A DNA stretch of 50,795 bases from Dinghuibacter sp035492835. GTDB taxonomy: Bacteria; Bacteroidota; Bacteroidia; Chitinophagales; Chitinophagaceae. The notes under the pieces were generated by a model. It was not told the origin of the DNA. It searched no databases and saw only the letters and a list, made by a program, of their open reading frames with translations. The position numbers and the translations under genes are program-made. The DNA is taken from positions 1 through 50,795 of the forward strand of contig NZ_DATJIY010000223.1 of assembly GCF_035492835.1 (NCBI RefSeq), read 5' to 3'. Positions 1-7,547 of this stretch are shown here, in pieces (the first letter of the stretch is position 1; each line of letters opens with the position of its first letter).

Positions 1-543
1 TACCAGGCGGCGGGGAGCCGGCTGGAGTGGCCGGAGCTGGGGTATACCGAAGGGTTTGGGGCCTCGTTCAAATCGCAGCTGGTGCGGCCGGGGCCGTGGC
101 ATATGTGGATGGGTGTGTGGGGAGAGACCCTGCCCTACTTCGAGAACCGCGTGGCGTTGTCCTCGTCGCTGGACGCCTGGGGGCTGCCGCTGGTTAGTAT
201 CAACTACGCTTATCACGATAACGAAGAAAAAATGCGGCGCGACGCCGAAGCCTGCGCGGTCGATATGCTGACGAAGACCGGCGCCACCGGCATACATTCC
301 TATGGACACCTTGCGCCCGGCGGGTCGGCCGTCCATGAGATGGGGACCGCGCGGATGGGGCGCGACCCGCGGACGTCCGTGCTGAACGGGTTTAACCAGA
401 TGCACGACGTGCCGAATGTGTTTATTACCGATGGGAGCTGTATGACGTCGTCGGCGTCGCAGAATCCGTCGCTGACGTATATGGCGCTGACGGCGCGGGC
501 TTGCGATTTTGCGGTGAAGGAGATGAAGGCGGGGCGGCTATAA
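1..543 (+). CDS. GMC-family oxidoreductase, C-terminal part (5' end outside window)
   Basis: The reading frame is open from base 1 and ends in TAA. The visible 180 residues carry the C-terminal GMC oxidoreductase domain. The hallmark is the stretch HEMGTARMGRDPRTSVLN with the active-site His region, followed by NVFITDGSCMTSSASQNPSLT, which is the FAD-contacting C-terminal signature of the glucose/choline/gluconate dehydrogenase group. Members are flavoproteins that oxidise sugar or alcohol hydroxyls. In Bacteroidota they often act on sugars with a separate gluconate-2-dehydrogenase-type subunit, which is not visible here. The 3' end overlaps the convergent glycosyltransferase by 6 bp. The substrate cannot be told from this fragment. 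Confidence 0.88.
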   Translation, partial: YQAAGSRLEWPELGYTEGFGASFKSQLVRPGPWHMWMGVWGETLPYFENRVALSSSLDAWGLPLVSINYAYHDNEEKMRRDAEACAVDMLTKTGATGIHSYGHLAPGGSAVHEMGTARMGRDPRTSVLNGFNQMHDVPNVFITDGSCMTSSASQNPSLTYMALTARACDFAVKEMKAGRL

Positions 544-1386
544 TAGCGTTGCTTCGATTTCGTCGAGGATCGTGGCATCGACGTCCGTGTCGAATTTGCG
601 GGCGAACCATTTGCTAGAGCGTTTCAGATTGTCGAAGTCTTCCGCTTTCAGCGTTTTGGGGCTGGCCTTGCCTTCGGACCAGTCGATGTACAGGAGGTGG
701 TCCTGGATTTTCCCTTTAAATGGCGAGTTATAGAGGACGGTGGAGGCGACGAACTCGTCGGCGCCCCAGACGTATTTGAAGAATTTGACTACTTCCGGGT
801 GGGTGTCGAGGAAATCGAGCATGTACTTTGTCGCGCCGGCGGTGAGGGTGTACCATTGGGACCAGCCGGCGATTTCCCATCCCCCTATCGGGAACTTTCT
901 TTTTGGCAGCAGCGCGTTGGCGAGCTTTTCCAGGCGGTATTTGCCGGGGATCGTCCAGTTATGGAAATTATAGCGCCAGACGTGGAGGGCGGCGTCTTTC
1001 CACCAATCGACGCCGGAGCGGGCGGTGTAGCAGGTGATATACTCGGCGTTGTCGCCGGCTTCCAGGAACTCGTGGAATCCGGCGGCGCTTCGTAACGGAA
1101 AATCCTGACCGGAAATATGATTTATGTAATCGTATGTGCCGCGTTTGAGGGCTTCGCGCAGGCTTTCGAGGCTGGCGGTGACGAGGCTGTAGCTGCCCCA
1201 TTGGACGTCGATGCGCGTGTGCAGCAAATAGACGTTCGGTTGTGTCTCGAGCGCCTTGAAGGCCGCGATGTCGGCCTTGCGGTCGACGTGTATGTAACAG
1301 TCTGCGTCGGGATGCGCCAGGGCCGCGGTGAGGCGGGCGACCTGGGCGGGGTTTTTATGGGTAAGTATAACGTGGGCGATGCGCAT
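538..1386 (-). CDS. Core-2/I-branching-type beta-1,6-N-acetylglucosaminyltransferase family (GT14-like)
   Basis: This 282-residue protein starts with MRIAHVILTHKNPAQ and continues with CYIHVDRKAD and RIDVQWGSYSLVTA. It then has YDYINHISGQDFPL and the central Trp-rich block, all typical of the bacterial core-2/I-branching family (Pfam Branch). It is a cytosolic enzyme expected to transfer a sugar, in eukaryotic relatives GlcNAc, from a nucleotide donor. Its length fits the bacterial family. It is convergent with the upstream oxidoreductase (6-bp overlap) and divergent from the flippase at 1379, so it probably shares a promoter region with it. It may add a branch to the polysaccharide made by this locus; that role is inferred from position. 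Confidence 0.85.
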   Translation of the reverse strand: MRIAHVILTHKNPAQVARLTAALAHPDADCYIHVDRKADIAAFKALETQPNVYLLHTRIDVQWGSYSLVTASLESLREALKRGTYDYINHISGQDFPLRSAAGFHEFLEAGDNAEYITCYTARSGVDWWKDAALHVWRYNFHNWTIPGKYRLEKLANALLPKRKFPIGGWEIAGWSQWYTLTAGATKYMLDFLDTHPEVVKFFKYVWGADEFVASTVLYNSPFKGKIQDHLLYIDWSEGKASPKTLKAEDFDNLKRSSKWFARKFDTDVDATILDEIEATLL

Positions 1387-2821
1387 ATGTTGCTACGAAG
1401 TTAAGGATCGCGGCCTGTTTAAAAAAAGTGGTACATTCGCGAAACGGCTCTCGTTGAAAAAGTATTTCTCTTCATACTGGGTCAGGTCCGCCTTCTTTGC
1501 TATCTCACAACGCTTCTCCATTACCCTTTTCGGGGTTATCAATTTCATGATACTGGTACACGCCATGACACCCGCCCGGTACGGGGTGTGGGCCCTTTTC
1601 CTGGTGGTGACGACCTTTTTCGAGATGACCAAGAGCGGGCTGCTCAAAAACGCGCACGTCCTCTATGTGAGCGGCACCGCGGCCGATAACCCGGAGAAAA
1701 CGACGATCGCCTCCTCCTCCCTGATCATCAACACCGGGATCACGATCCTGTTCATCGCCTTTATCTACCTGTGGGGAGACGGCCTGTCGCGCTGGGTGGG
1801 CGGGGGTCCGGAATTGGCCACGACGCTTCGCTGGTTTGTACCGGGGCTGGTGGTGATGGTATTTTTTTCCCACCTGGAGGCGGTTCAACAAAGTCACCTG
1901 GACTTCAAAGGCGTCTTCGCGGGGTATTTTGCACGACAACTGTCGTTCCTTATCGTGATCGCCTCGCTTAGGCTCACGCACCAGCCGATACGGCTGGAAC
2001 ACCTGTCGCTCTACTGGTCGGGTTGCGTTTTCATCGGAACGGTGGTGATCTATTTTTACAGCCGGCGTTACCTGTTGAACCGCTTCGACCCCACGATGGC
2101 CTGGGTCAAAAAGATCACGGGCTACGGCGGGTATATCTTTACGTCCGGGATCGTGGCCAACCTGTTTTCCAACCTCGATCAGCTCATGACCGGCGCGGTG
2201 ATCAAAAGCACCGCGGACGTCGCGATGTACAACTCGGCGTCGCGGCTCAACCAGTTCATCGACACCCCGAGCTACGCCGCGGCGGACGTCATCTTCCCGA
2301 AGATATCCAAGGCCTCCGTCGAGGAGGGGGAAAACAAGGTGCTCTATCTCTACGAACGGATGGTGGCGGTGCTGATGTGCTTCACCACGCCGCTCGTCAT
2401 CTTTATCATCATCTTCGCCTGGCCCATCACGACGATCATCGCGGGGAACGCCTACCAGCGGGCGGCGCTGATCCTCCAGCTCTACATGGTGGCCGGGTTC
2501 CTGCGACCCTTCCAGAACCAGTCCGCGAACCTGTTGAACTCGCTCGGCAAGGCGCGGCTGTGTTTTATCATCAACCTCATCTCCCTCGGTGTGAACCTGA
2601 TCGTCAACTGGACGTGTCTCCACACCATCGGTTTCTACGGCGCCGCCACCGGCACGGTGATCACTTGTCTGCTGGGGACCACCGCCTGGTACTTCGTGAT
2701 GCGCCGCCAGGTCGGCGTTGAGATGCGCTCGATCATCCGCTACATGGGAGAGTTCTACGGCGTCTTTTACCGCGAGGCGCTGGCGATCCTGCGGCGCGTG
2801 CGCGGCGGGGCGGGGGCTTAG
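1379..2821 (+). CDS. Polysaccharide flippase, Wzx/MATE-like membrane protein
   Basis: About 480 residues with some 12 hydrophobic segments and short charged loops, including FSITLFGVINFMILVHAMTP near the N terminus. The PARYGVWALFLVV pattern is characteristic of oligosaccharide flippases of the MOP superfamily. The expected role is flipping undecaprenyl-linked repeat units across the inner membrane. The start is uncertain: ATG at 1379 overlaps the divergent gene by 8 bp, while an in-frame TTG at 1454 would give a start at LKKYFSSYWVRS that resembles family N termini better. The stop lies inside a 20-bp direct repeat (2813-2854). Flippase identity is secure at family level; the substrate is unknown. 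Confidence 0.85.
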   Translation: MRICCYEVKDRGLFKKSGTFAKRLSLKKYFSSYWVRSAFFAISQRFSITLFGVINFMILVHAMTPARYGVWALFLVVTTFFEMTKSGLLKNAHVLYVSGTAADNPEKTTIASSSLIINTGITILFIAFIYLWGDGLSRWVGGGPELATTLRWFVPGLVVMVFFSHLEAVQQSHLDFKGVFAGYFARQLSFLIVIASLRLTHQPIRLEHLSLYWSGCVFIGTVVIYFYSRRYLLNRFDPTMAWVKKITGYGGYIFTSGIVANLFSNLDQLMTGAVIKSTADVAMYNSASRLNQFIDTPSYAAADVIFPKISKASVEEGENKVLYLYERMVAVLMCFTTPLVIFIIIFAWPITTIIAGNAYQRAALILQLYMVAGFLRPFQNQSANLLNSLGKARLCFIINLISLGVNLIVNWTCLHTIGFYGAATGTVITCLLGTTAWYFVMRRQVGVEMRSIIRYMGEFYGVFYREALAILRRVRGGAGA

Positions 2822-2854
2822 TGCGCGGGGCGCCGGCTTAGTGCGCGGGGCGCG
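2813..2854. repeat. 20-bp direct duplication at the flippase stop codon
   Basis: GGCTTAGTGCGCGGGGCGC occurs twice with a 20-bp period. The first copy includes the TAG stop codon of the flippase, so the second copy lies just outside the gene. It looks like a replication-slippage duplication in a GC-rich stretch. Confidence 0.75.
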
Positions 2855-2901
2855 GGCGGACGGCGGTGGTTCGCGAGCCCGAAGGCGTTTGACGCCGTCC
2901 C

Positions 2902-3122
2902 CCCACCCCGGGGGTTTTCCTCTCTTATATTTTGGGCAAGCTAAAGCTTTGTAAATCGAACGAATTACTGCGCTTGCCCAAGGTATGGCTTGCCCGAATA
3001 CCCCTGGGTACCCTTACCTGTAAATTGGGCAAGGTATAGCTTTAAAAACCGCCCGATTTACTGCGATTAGCCAAGATATAGCTTGCCCAAAATCTAAAGA
3101 GAGGAAAACCCCTGGGTGGGAG
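2902..3122. repeat. Intergenic palindromic element with two 67-bp internal direct repeats
   Basis: The outer arms (about 2902-2946 and 3076-3122) are inverted repeats sharing GGGGTTTTCCTCTCT against AGAGAGGAAAACCCC and continuing into TTTTGGGCAAGCT against AGCTTGCCCAAAA. Inside lie two imperfect direct copies of a 67-bp unit, 2932-2998 and 3025-3091. Both start TTGGGCAAG, share TTACTGCG in the middle and end GCTTGCCC. The element sits between the convergent 3' ends of the flippase and a GT4 gene, is more AT-rich than its surroundings, and has no coding potential. It could be a REP/BIME-like or MITE-like repeat, or a bidirectional transcription end structure. Confidence 0.7.
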
Positions 3123-3150
3123 GCGCGGAGCAATGCCGTCATGCGGTCGG

Positions 3151-3216
3151 GGCGGGGGGCAAAGGCGCGGGGCAAAAGCGAGGGGCAAAGGCGGGGGGCA
3201 GAGGCGCGGGGCGCAC
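3151..3216. repeat. G-rich degenerate tandem repeat (12-14 bp units)
   Basis: About five head-to-tail units of the type GGCGCGGGGCAAA occur, varying between 12 and 14 bp, directly downstream of the GT4 stop codon on the minus strand. Together with the palindromic element it fills the 404-bp gap 2822-3225, where I see no gene. The G-runs could form a quadruplex. Confidence 0.65.
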
Positions 3217-3225
3217 AGCGTGGCC

Positions 3226-4392
3226 TTAGCGGCGCAGGAACTGCGGCGACATTTCGGTGAAATCTTCGGTCCAGCGGTCCCAGGTGAGGGACTGTTCGTA
3301 ACGGCGGCGGCTGGATGCGATCAAGGCGTGGTAGCGCTCGGGGGTACCGTATATTTCGGCGATGAGGGTGGCGTAGGCGGAGCCGGGGGCGTCGTAGGGG
3401 AGACAGTATCCATTGACGCCGTCGCGGACGAGGTCGGGGATGCCGCCGGTTTGGGCGGTGATCGCGGGCATACCGTAGGCGTTGGATTCGCAGGCGACGA
3501 TGAGGGAGCAGTCGGCGCGGGAGGGGAGCACGAGGAAGTGCGACGTGGACAGCAGCTCGACGAATGTGGAGTGGTCGGTCTGGAGGTTTTTATTCAAAAA
3601 AGGGATGACCTCGACGGCCGGGTGCCCGAAACCGGGCGGGGGGGTGCAGCCGCAGATGATGAGCTTGCAGGGGATGCCCATGACGTCGTGCAGGTGTACC
3701 AGCGCGTCGTAGGCGATGGCGCCGCCCTTGCGTTCCCATTCGACGGCAAGGTAGAGCATGGTGAGCACGGGCGTGTGGACCTTATCGAAGATCATGTCCG
3801 CCGTCGGGGTGTCGTCCATGTTGGCGCCAAAGGGGCGGATAAACACGCGGTCGGCGGGGAAGCCGTAATCCTTGATCGCCGAGTCGGAGGCCCAATGGGA
3901 GGTATAAAAGATAAAATCCGCCCGAGCCAGGGAGCGGCGTTCGAGCCATTCGCCGGTCAGGCGGGAGAGACGGCTCATCTTCCGGAACTCGGGATAGGCC
4001 TCCGTGTAGCAACGGAAGGTGGAATCCTGGAGGTGGACGACGGGGAGGTCGGTGCGGAGCCAGGCGCAGGCCGGGCTGGAGGCGGGCGCTACGAGGACGT
4101 CGTATTGTTTGCCGCGCATGCGGCGTTTGAGGGCGCGGGCGCCGTACCAGCTGACAAGGAGGCTGTACTTCGAATAGAATTCGCGGCCAAAAAGGACGCG
4201 GTGGAGTTTGGCGGTGGCGCGGAGGAGCTTGTCCATCCAGCGGGGATGCGGGACGGGACCCAGAAAGTCGACGTCGCCGACGTTGCGCCCGAGGGCCTGG
4301 CCGAGGTAATAGGTGATGCCGGACCAGGAGCGCTTGTCCAGCGGGTCGTTGACACAGTAATACGCGATACGTAGAGGCTTCATTGAAATCAT
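3226..4392 (-). CDS. GT4-like glycosyltransferase, tandem copy 1
   Basis: This 388-residue protein has a GT-B layout. The N-terminal half has the acceptor-side motif RSWSGITYYLGQAL. The C-terminal half has VFIRPFGANMD, LIICGCTPP, HFLVLPSRADCSLIVACESNAYG and TGGIPDLVRDGVNGYCLP, the donor-binding E-x7-E-type region of GT4 enzymes. It is cytosolic and expected to add a sugar during repeat-unit assembly. It is the last gene of the leftward operon and clearly paralogous to the gene just upstream (4394-5557): motif order is the same and long blocks are conserved, so a tandem duplication followed by divergence is likely. Donor and acceptor are unknown. Confidence 0.88.
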   Translation of the reverse strand: MISMKPLRIAYYCVNDPLDKRSWSGITYYLGQALGRNVGDVDFLGPVPHPRWMDKLLRATAKLHRVLFGREFYSKYSLLVSWYGARALKRRMRGKQYDVLVAPASSPACAWLRTDLPVVHLQDSTFRCYTEAYPEFRKMSRLSRLTGEWLERRSLARADFIFYTSHWASDSAIKDYGFPADRVFIRPFGANMDDTPTADMIFDKVHTPVLTMLYLAVEWERKGGAIAYDALVHLHDVMGIPCKLIICGCTPPPGFGHPAVEVIPFLNKNLQTDHSTFVELLSTSHFLVLPSRADCSLIVACESNAYGMPAITAQTGGIPDLVRDGVNGYCLPYDAPGSAYATLIAEIYGTPERYHALIASSRRRYEQSLTWDRWTEDFTEMSPQFLRR

Positions 4393-4393
4393 T

Positions 4394-5557
4394 TTAGCCG
4401 GCGAGCTCGGGGAGCGCGGCGCTGGCGGCCTCCTGGAAGCTTTCGGCCCAGCTGTCCCAGTTGAGGCGCTCTTCGAAGCGCATCCGGCTGGTCTGGACGA
4501 GCTGCTCGTAGCGCTCCTGGTCCTTGAACAGCTCGGAGATCAGGAGGGCGTAGAGGCGTCCGTCGGCGTGGTAAGGTAGGCAATATCCGTTAACTCCGTC
4601 CTGGACGACGTCTGGAATTCCGCCGGTTTCGGTGGTGATGGCGGGGACGCCGTAGGCGTTTGCTTCGCAGGCGACGATGAGGGAGGCGTCGGCGCGGGTG
4701 GGCAGGAGCAGGAAGTGGACGGTGGACAGGAGGTCGCGGAGACGGTCGCCGTCGACGTTCCGGTTCAACACCGGGATGACTTCCATGTCGGGGTGCTCGA
4801 TGCCGTCGGGGGGGGTGCAGCCGCAGACGATGAGGCGGGCGTCTTCGCCGTGTACTTCGCGTAATTCACGGAGGGCCTGGAAGGCGAGGTCGCCACCCTT
4901 CAGGGTCCAGTCGCTGGCCATGAACAGGACGGTCAGCCGCGGGTTGGCGAACTTGCGGAGGATGATGTCGGCGTCGGGGCGGCCGTCCATGTTGGCACCG
5001 GGTGGGATGATCGCGACTTTACGCGCGTCGACCTTATAGTCCTTGATGGCGGAGTCGGCGGCCCATTCGCTGGAGAAAACGGAGAGCCGGCTCCGCTTCA
5101 GCGAGCGCCGCTCGAGTATATTGCCTTCCCAGCGGGAGAGCCGGGACATCTTCTTAAACTCGGTCAGGTAGTAGTGGGTGATCAGCTGGAAGGTGGTGTC
5201 GGAGATCAGCACCACCGGGAGGTTGGTCTTTATAAAGGCCAGCTCCACGCTGGACGCGGGAGCGCAGATGATGTCGTAGGCGTTGCCGCGCATACGGCGG
5301 CGGAGCGCTCCGGCATAGTACAGGCTCATGGGAATGCTGAACTGGGCAAAGTATTCCGTCCCGAACACGGCGCGGATCAGCCGCGCGGCGCTGCGGAAAA
5401 AACGGTCGATCCACATGGGTATCTTGATGGGCCCAAGCAGGTCCACCTCTCCCACGTGCTGCTGCAACGCCTGGGCGATGTAGTAGGTGGAGCCGGACCA
5501 GGTCCGTTTGTCCCTGGGATCATTTCCCGTCAGATATGCAATCTTCAGTTTACGCAA
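4394..5557 (-). CDS. GT4-like glycosyltransferase, tandem copy 2
   Basis: 387 residues with the same layout as its neighbour. It shares WSGSTYYIAQAL, MSRLSRWEGNILERRSL, AADSAIKDYK, IPPGANMDGRPDADII, LIVCGCTPPDG, RADASLIVACEANAYG and GGIPDVVQDGVNGYCLPY. A GT-B fold with a retaining GT4 donor site is expected. Only 1 bp separates its stop from the start of copy 1, so the two are almost certainly co-transcribed. Duplicated transferases next to each other often add successive similar residues, but that is inference. Upstream of its start lies a 9-bp inverted repeat (5561-5610). Confidence 0.88.
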   Translation of the reverse strand: MRKLKIAYLTGNDPRDKRTWSGSTYYIAQALQQHVGEVDLLGPIKIPMWIDRFFRSAARLIRAVFGTEYFAQFSIPMSLYYAGALRRRMRGNAYDIICAPASSVELAFIKTNLPVVLISDTTFQLITHYYLTEFKKMSRLSRWEGNILERRSLKRSRLSVFSSEWAADSAIKDYKVDARKVAIIPPGANMDGRPDADIILRKFANPRLTVLFMASDWTLKGGDLAFQALRELREVHGEDARLIVCGCTPPDGIEHPDMEVIPVLNRNVDGDRLRDLLSTVHFLLLPTRADASLIVACEANAYGVPAITTETGGIPDVVQDGVNGYCLPYHADGRLYALLISELFKDQERYEQLVQTSRMRFEERLNWDSWAESFQEAASAALPELAG

Positions 5558-5560
5558 AGC

Positions 5561-5616
5561 AGGTAAAGGATTAACGATTTGGAATAACTAACTGAGGGGA
5601 GCCTTTACCTTTTTTC
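5561..5616. other. Intra-operon inverted repeat, possible mRNA processing or stability hairpin
   Basis: AGGTAAAGG (5561-5569) pairs perfectly with CCTTTACCT (5602-5610) across a 32-nt loop. The structure spans the methyltransferase stop and the gap before the downstream GT4 gene on the minus strand. The run of T that follows lies on the plus strand, so it could also stop antisense transcription. Confidence 0.35.
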
Positions 5617-6375
5617 CCACACCGTAAAAAAGCCACCGGACATTTCCACGGGGAGCCTGTCCGCCAGGGCGCAGTCCATGCGCTGGAGGAGGGGCACCCG
5701 TTTGGCCAGGAACGAGAACGGGAAAACGTCTTCTACAAAATTGGCGCTGCCAAAACGCGTGATCCGGAACTTGTGTGCCGCGGATAACGCCTCGAGGTCG
5801 CGCCTGGAAAAAAACTGAACGTGGTCCAGGTTGTCCGCGTCGGACTGGACCGTGGTACCGGAATAGCCAAACATCTTCTTGGCGCCGACGATCGTCCGCC
5901 ACAGCCAGTTGTTCCGGCGACGCGCGCGGAGTACCGGCTTGGTGACGAAGCTCTCGCGGGGTCCGTGGCCGTTGGGTACCGTGACGATCAGCGTCCCGGT
6001 TTCCTTGAGGCTGGCGTAAAGGACGTCCAGCAGGCTGCCGGGGTTGTCGAGGTGCTCGAGGACCTCGCTGCAGATCACGGCGTCGTACCGGGAGCCTTCG
6101 GCGACCAGGTCTTCGGCGCTCTTGGTGATGAATTCCACGTTGGGCAGGGGGTGGATGCTGCGGGCTTTCTCGATGGTCCTTTCGCTCACGTCTATACCCG
6201 TCACCCGAAAGCCGAGCCGGCCGAGGTGGCGGCTGATGACCCCGTTGCCACAGCCTACGTCCAGGACCTGCGCACCCGCCGGGAGGTTGGCGCCCAACAC
6301 CCCGGCGATGAAGTCCACGCGTTTGCGGTCGGCAATACGGTCGTACTCATACATGATTTTATCTTTTTTGGTCAT
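5605..6375 (-). CDS. SAM-dependent class I methyltransferase
   Basis: 256 residues with the SAM-binding motif I AQVLDVGCGNGVISRHLG near residue 36. It also has the acidic motif II FRVTGIDVS and the later YDAVICSEVLEHLDNPG and GTLIVTVPNG strands, in the order seen in UbiG-like methyltransferases. The final 80 residues are less conserved and probably bind the acceptor. Its ATG overlaps the stop of the upstream GT4 gene (ATGA), so the two are translationally coupled. Context suggests methylation of a sugar hydroxyl or a glycan end in the exopolysaccharide; the true acceptor is unknown. Confidence 0.87.
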   Translation of the reverse strand: MTKKDKIMYEYDRIADRKRVDFIAGVLGANLPAGAQVLDVGCGNGVISRHLGRLGFRVTGIDVSERTIEKARSIHPLPNVEFITKSAEDLVAEGSRYDAVICSEVLEHLDNPGSLLDVLYASLKETGTLIVTVPNGHGPRESFVTKPVLRARRRNNWLWRTIVGAKKMFGYSGTTVQSDADNLDHVQFFSRRDLEALSAAHKFRITRFGSANFVEDVFPFSFLAKRVPLLQRMDCALADRLPVEMSGGFFTVWEKR

Positions 6376-7547
6376 TTATTGTCAAGCGTTTCCAAATACA
6401 ATGATTCGATCTTCCGGGTCATGCCGGTGACGTCGAAGCCGCCTTCGATCGTGGCGCGGGCGGAGGCTCCGAGCCGGTCGCGGAGCGCGGCGTCCGTCGC
6501 CAGCGTGACGAGCGCGGCGGACAGCGCGCCAGGGTCGGCGGGCGGGACGATCATCCCGTTGGTCCCCTGGAGAATCAATTCCCGCGAGCCGTCCACGTCG
6601 GTGGCCAGGCAGGCTTTTTCCATCGCCATCGCCTCCATGAGCCCTATCGGCAACCCTTCCCACAACGACGGCAGGCAGAATATATCCATCGCGTTCAGCA
6701 CATCGGGTACGTCGGTGCGGAACTTTTCAAACACAACCTTGTTCTCGATACCCAGGGCGGCGGCGCGCTGACGGGCATCTTCCTTCAGCTCCCCCTCCCC
6801 TACCAGCACGAGTACGGCGCGGGGGTTGGCCTTTAGCACGGCGGGGAAGGCTTCCACCAGGGCGACGGGCGCTTTCTGGTGGGTCATCCGGCCGACAAAG
6901 CCGACGACCAGCGCGTCGGGATGTAGGCCCCATTCGCGCCGTAGGTCGCTGAACGAGCGCCCGGGGTTGAACTGGGTCAGGCTGATACCGTTTGGAATCA
7001 CGACGGATTCGAAACGGGGTATGTATTTCGACCCGGTCTGCTGGTTGCTCCCGGAGACGGAGATGGTCTTGTTGACGCCGCGGGTGATCCATTTTTCTAC
7101 GAAGATCCGGGCCCGCTTTACCCACCAGGACTGGTCGTCGTGAAAGGACCAGCCGTGGACGGTATAGATGATGGGCAGCCGCAGCATGCGGGCGGCCCAA
7201 AAGATGTTGGTGTTGGCGCGGGTCCCGTGGACGTGTACGAGGTCGATCTTTTCGCGGACCATCAACCGGCGGACGGCATTCCAGGTGGACAGGTCGAAGG
7301 CGCGTTCGGACGGGATGACGTGATGGTTGACGCCCATGCGGTCGAGGGTATCCATCATCTTGCCGTGGGTGAAGGCGAGGACCACCGGCTCGAAGCGCGA
7401 ATTGTCCATGTGCTCGACGAGGTTCAGGATGTGCGTCTCGCCGCCGCCCACCTTTCCCTGGCGGATGGCCTCGAGGACGCGGATCTTGCGGCCGGCCGCG
7501 GCGGCATCGGCGGTCACGGCGTTGGCGGTAAAGGCGGCGGCGGTCAT
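6372..7547 (-). CDS. GT4-family glycosyltransferase
   Basis: 391 residues. The N-terminal GT4 donor-lobe motif KVGGGETHILNLVEHM is followed by DLVHVHGTRANTNIF, PIIYTVHGWSFHDD, VVIPNGISLTQFNP and VVGFVGRMTHQKAP. The E-x7-E region is PSLWEGLPIGLMEAMAMEKACLATDVDGSRELI. I chose ATG at 7547 because it overlaps the AsnB stop as ATGA; the frame is open further upstream but only as a shadow of asnB. It is a cytosolic retaining transferase, probably for one step of repeat-unit synthesis. The sugar is not predictable. Confidence 0.9.
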   Translation of the reverse strand: MTAAAFTANAVTADAAAAGRKIRVLEAIRQGKVGGGETHILNLVEHMDNSRFEPVVLAFTHGKMMDTLDRMGVNHHVIPSERAFDLSTWNAVRRLMVREKIDLVHVHGTRANTNIFWAARMLRLPIIYTVHGWSFHDDQSWWVKRARIFVEKWITRGVNKTISVSGSNQQTGSKYIPRFESVVIPNGISLTQFNPGRSFSDLRREWGLHPDALVVGFVGRMTHQKAPVALVEAFPAVLKANPRAVLVLVGEGELKEDARQRAAALGIENKVVFEKFRTDVPDVLNAMDIFCLPSLWEGLPIGLMEAMAMEKACLATDVDGSRELILQGTNGMIVPPADPGALSAALVTLATDAALRDRLGASARATIEGGFDVTGMTRKIESLYLETLDNK

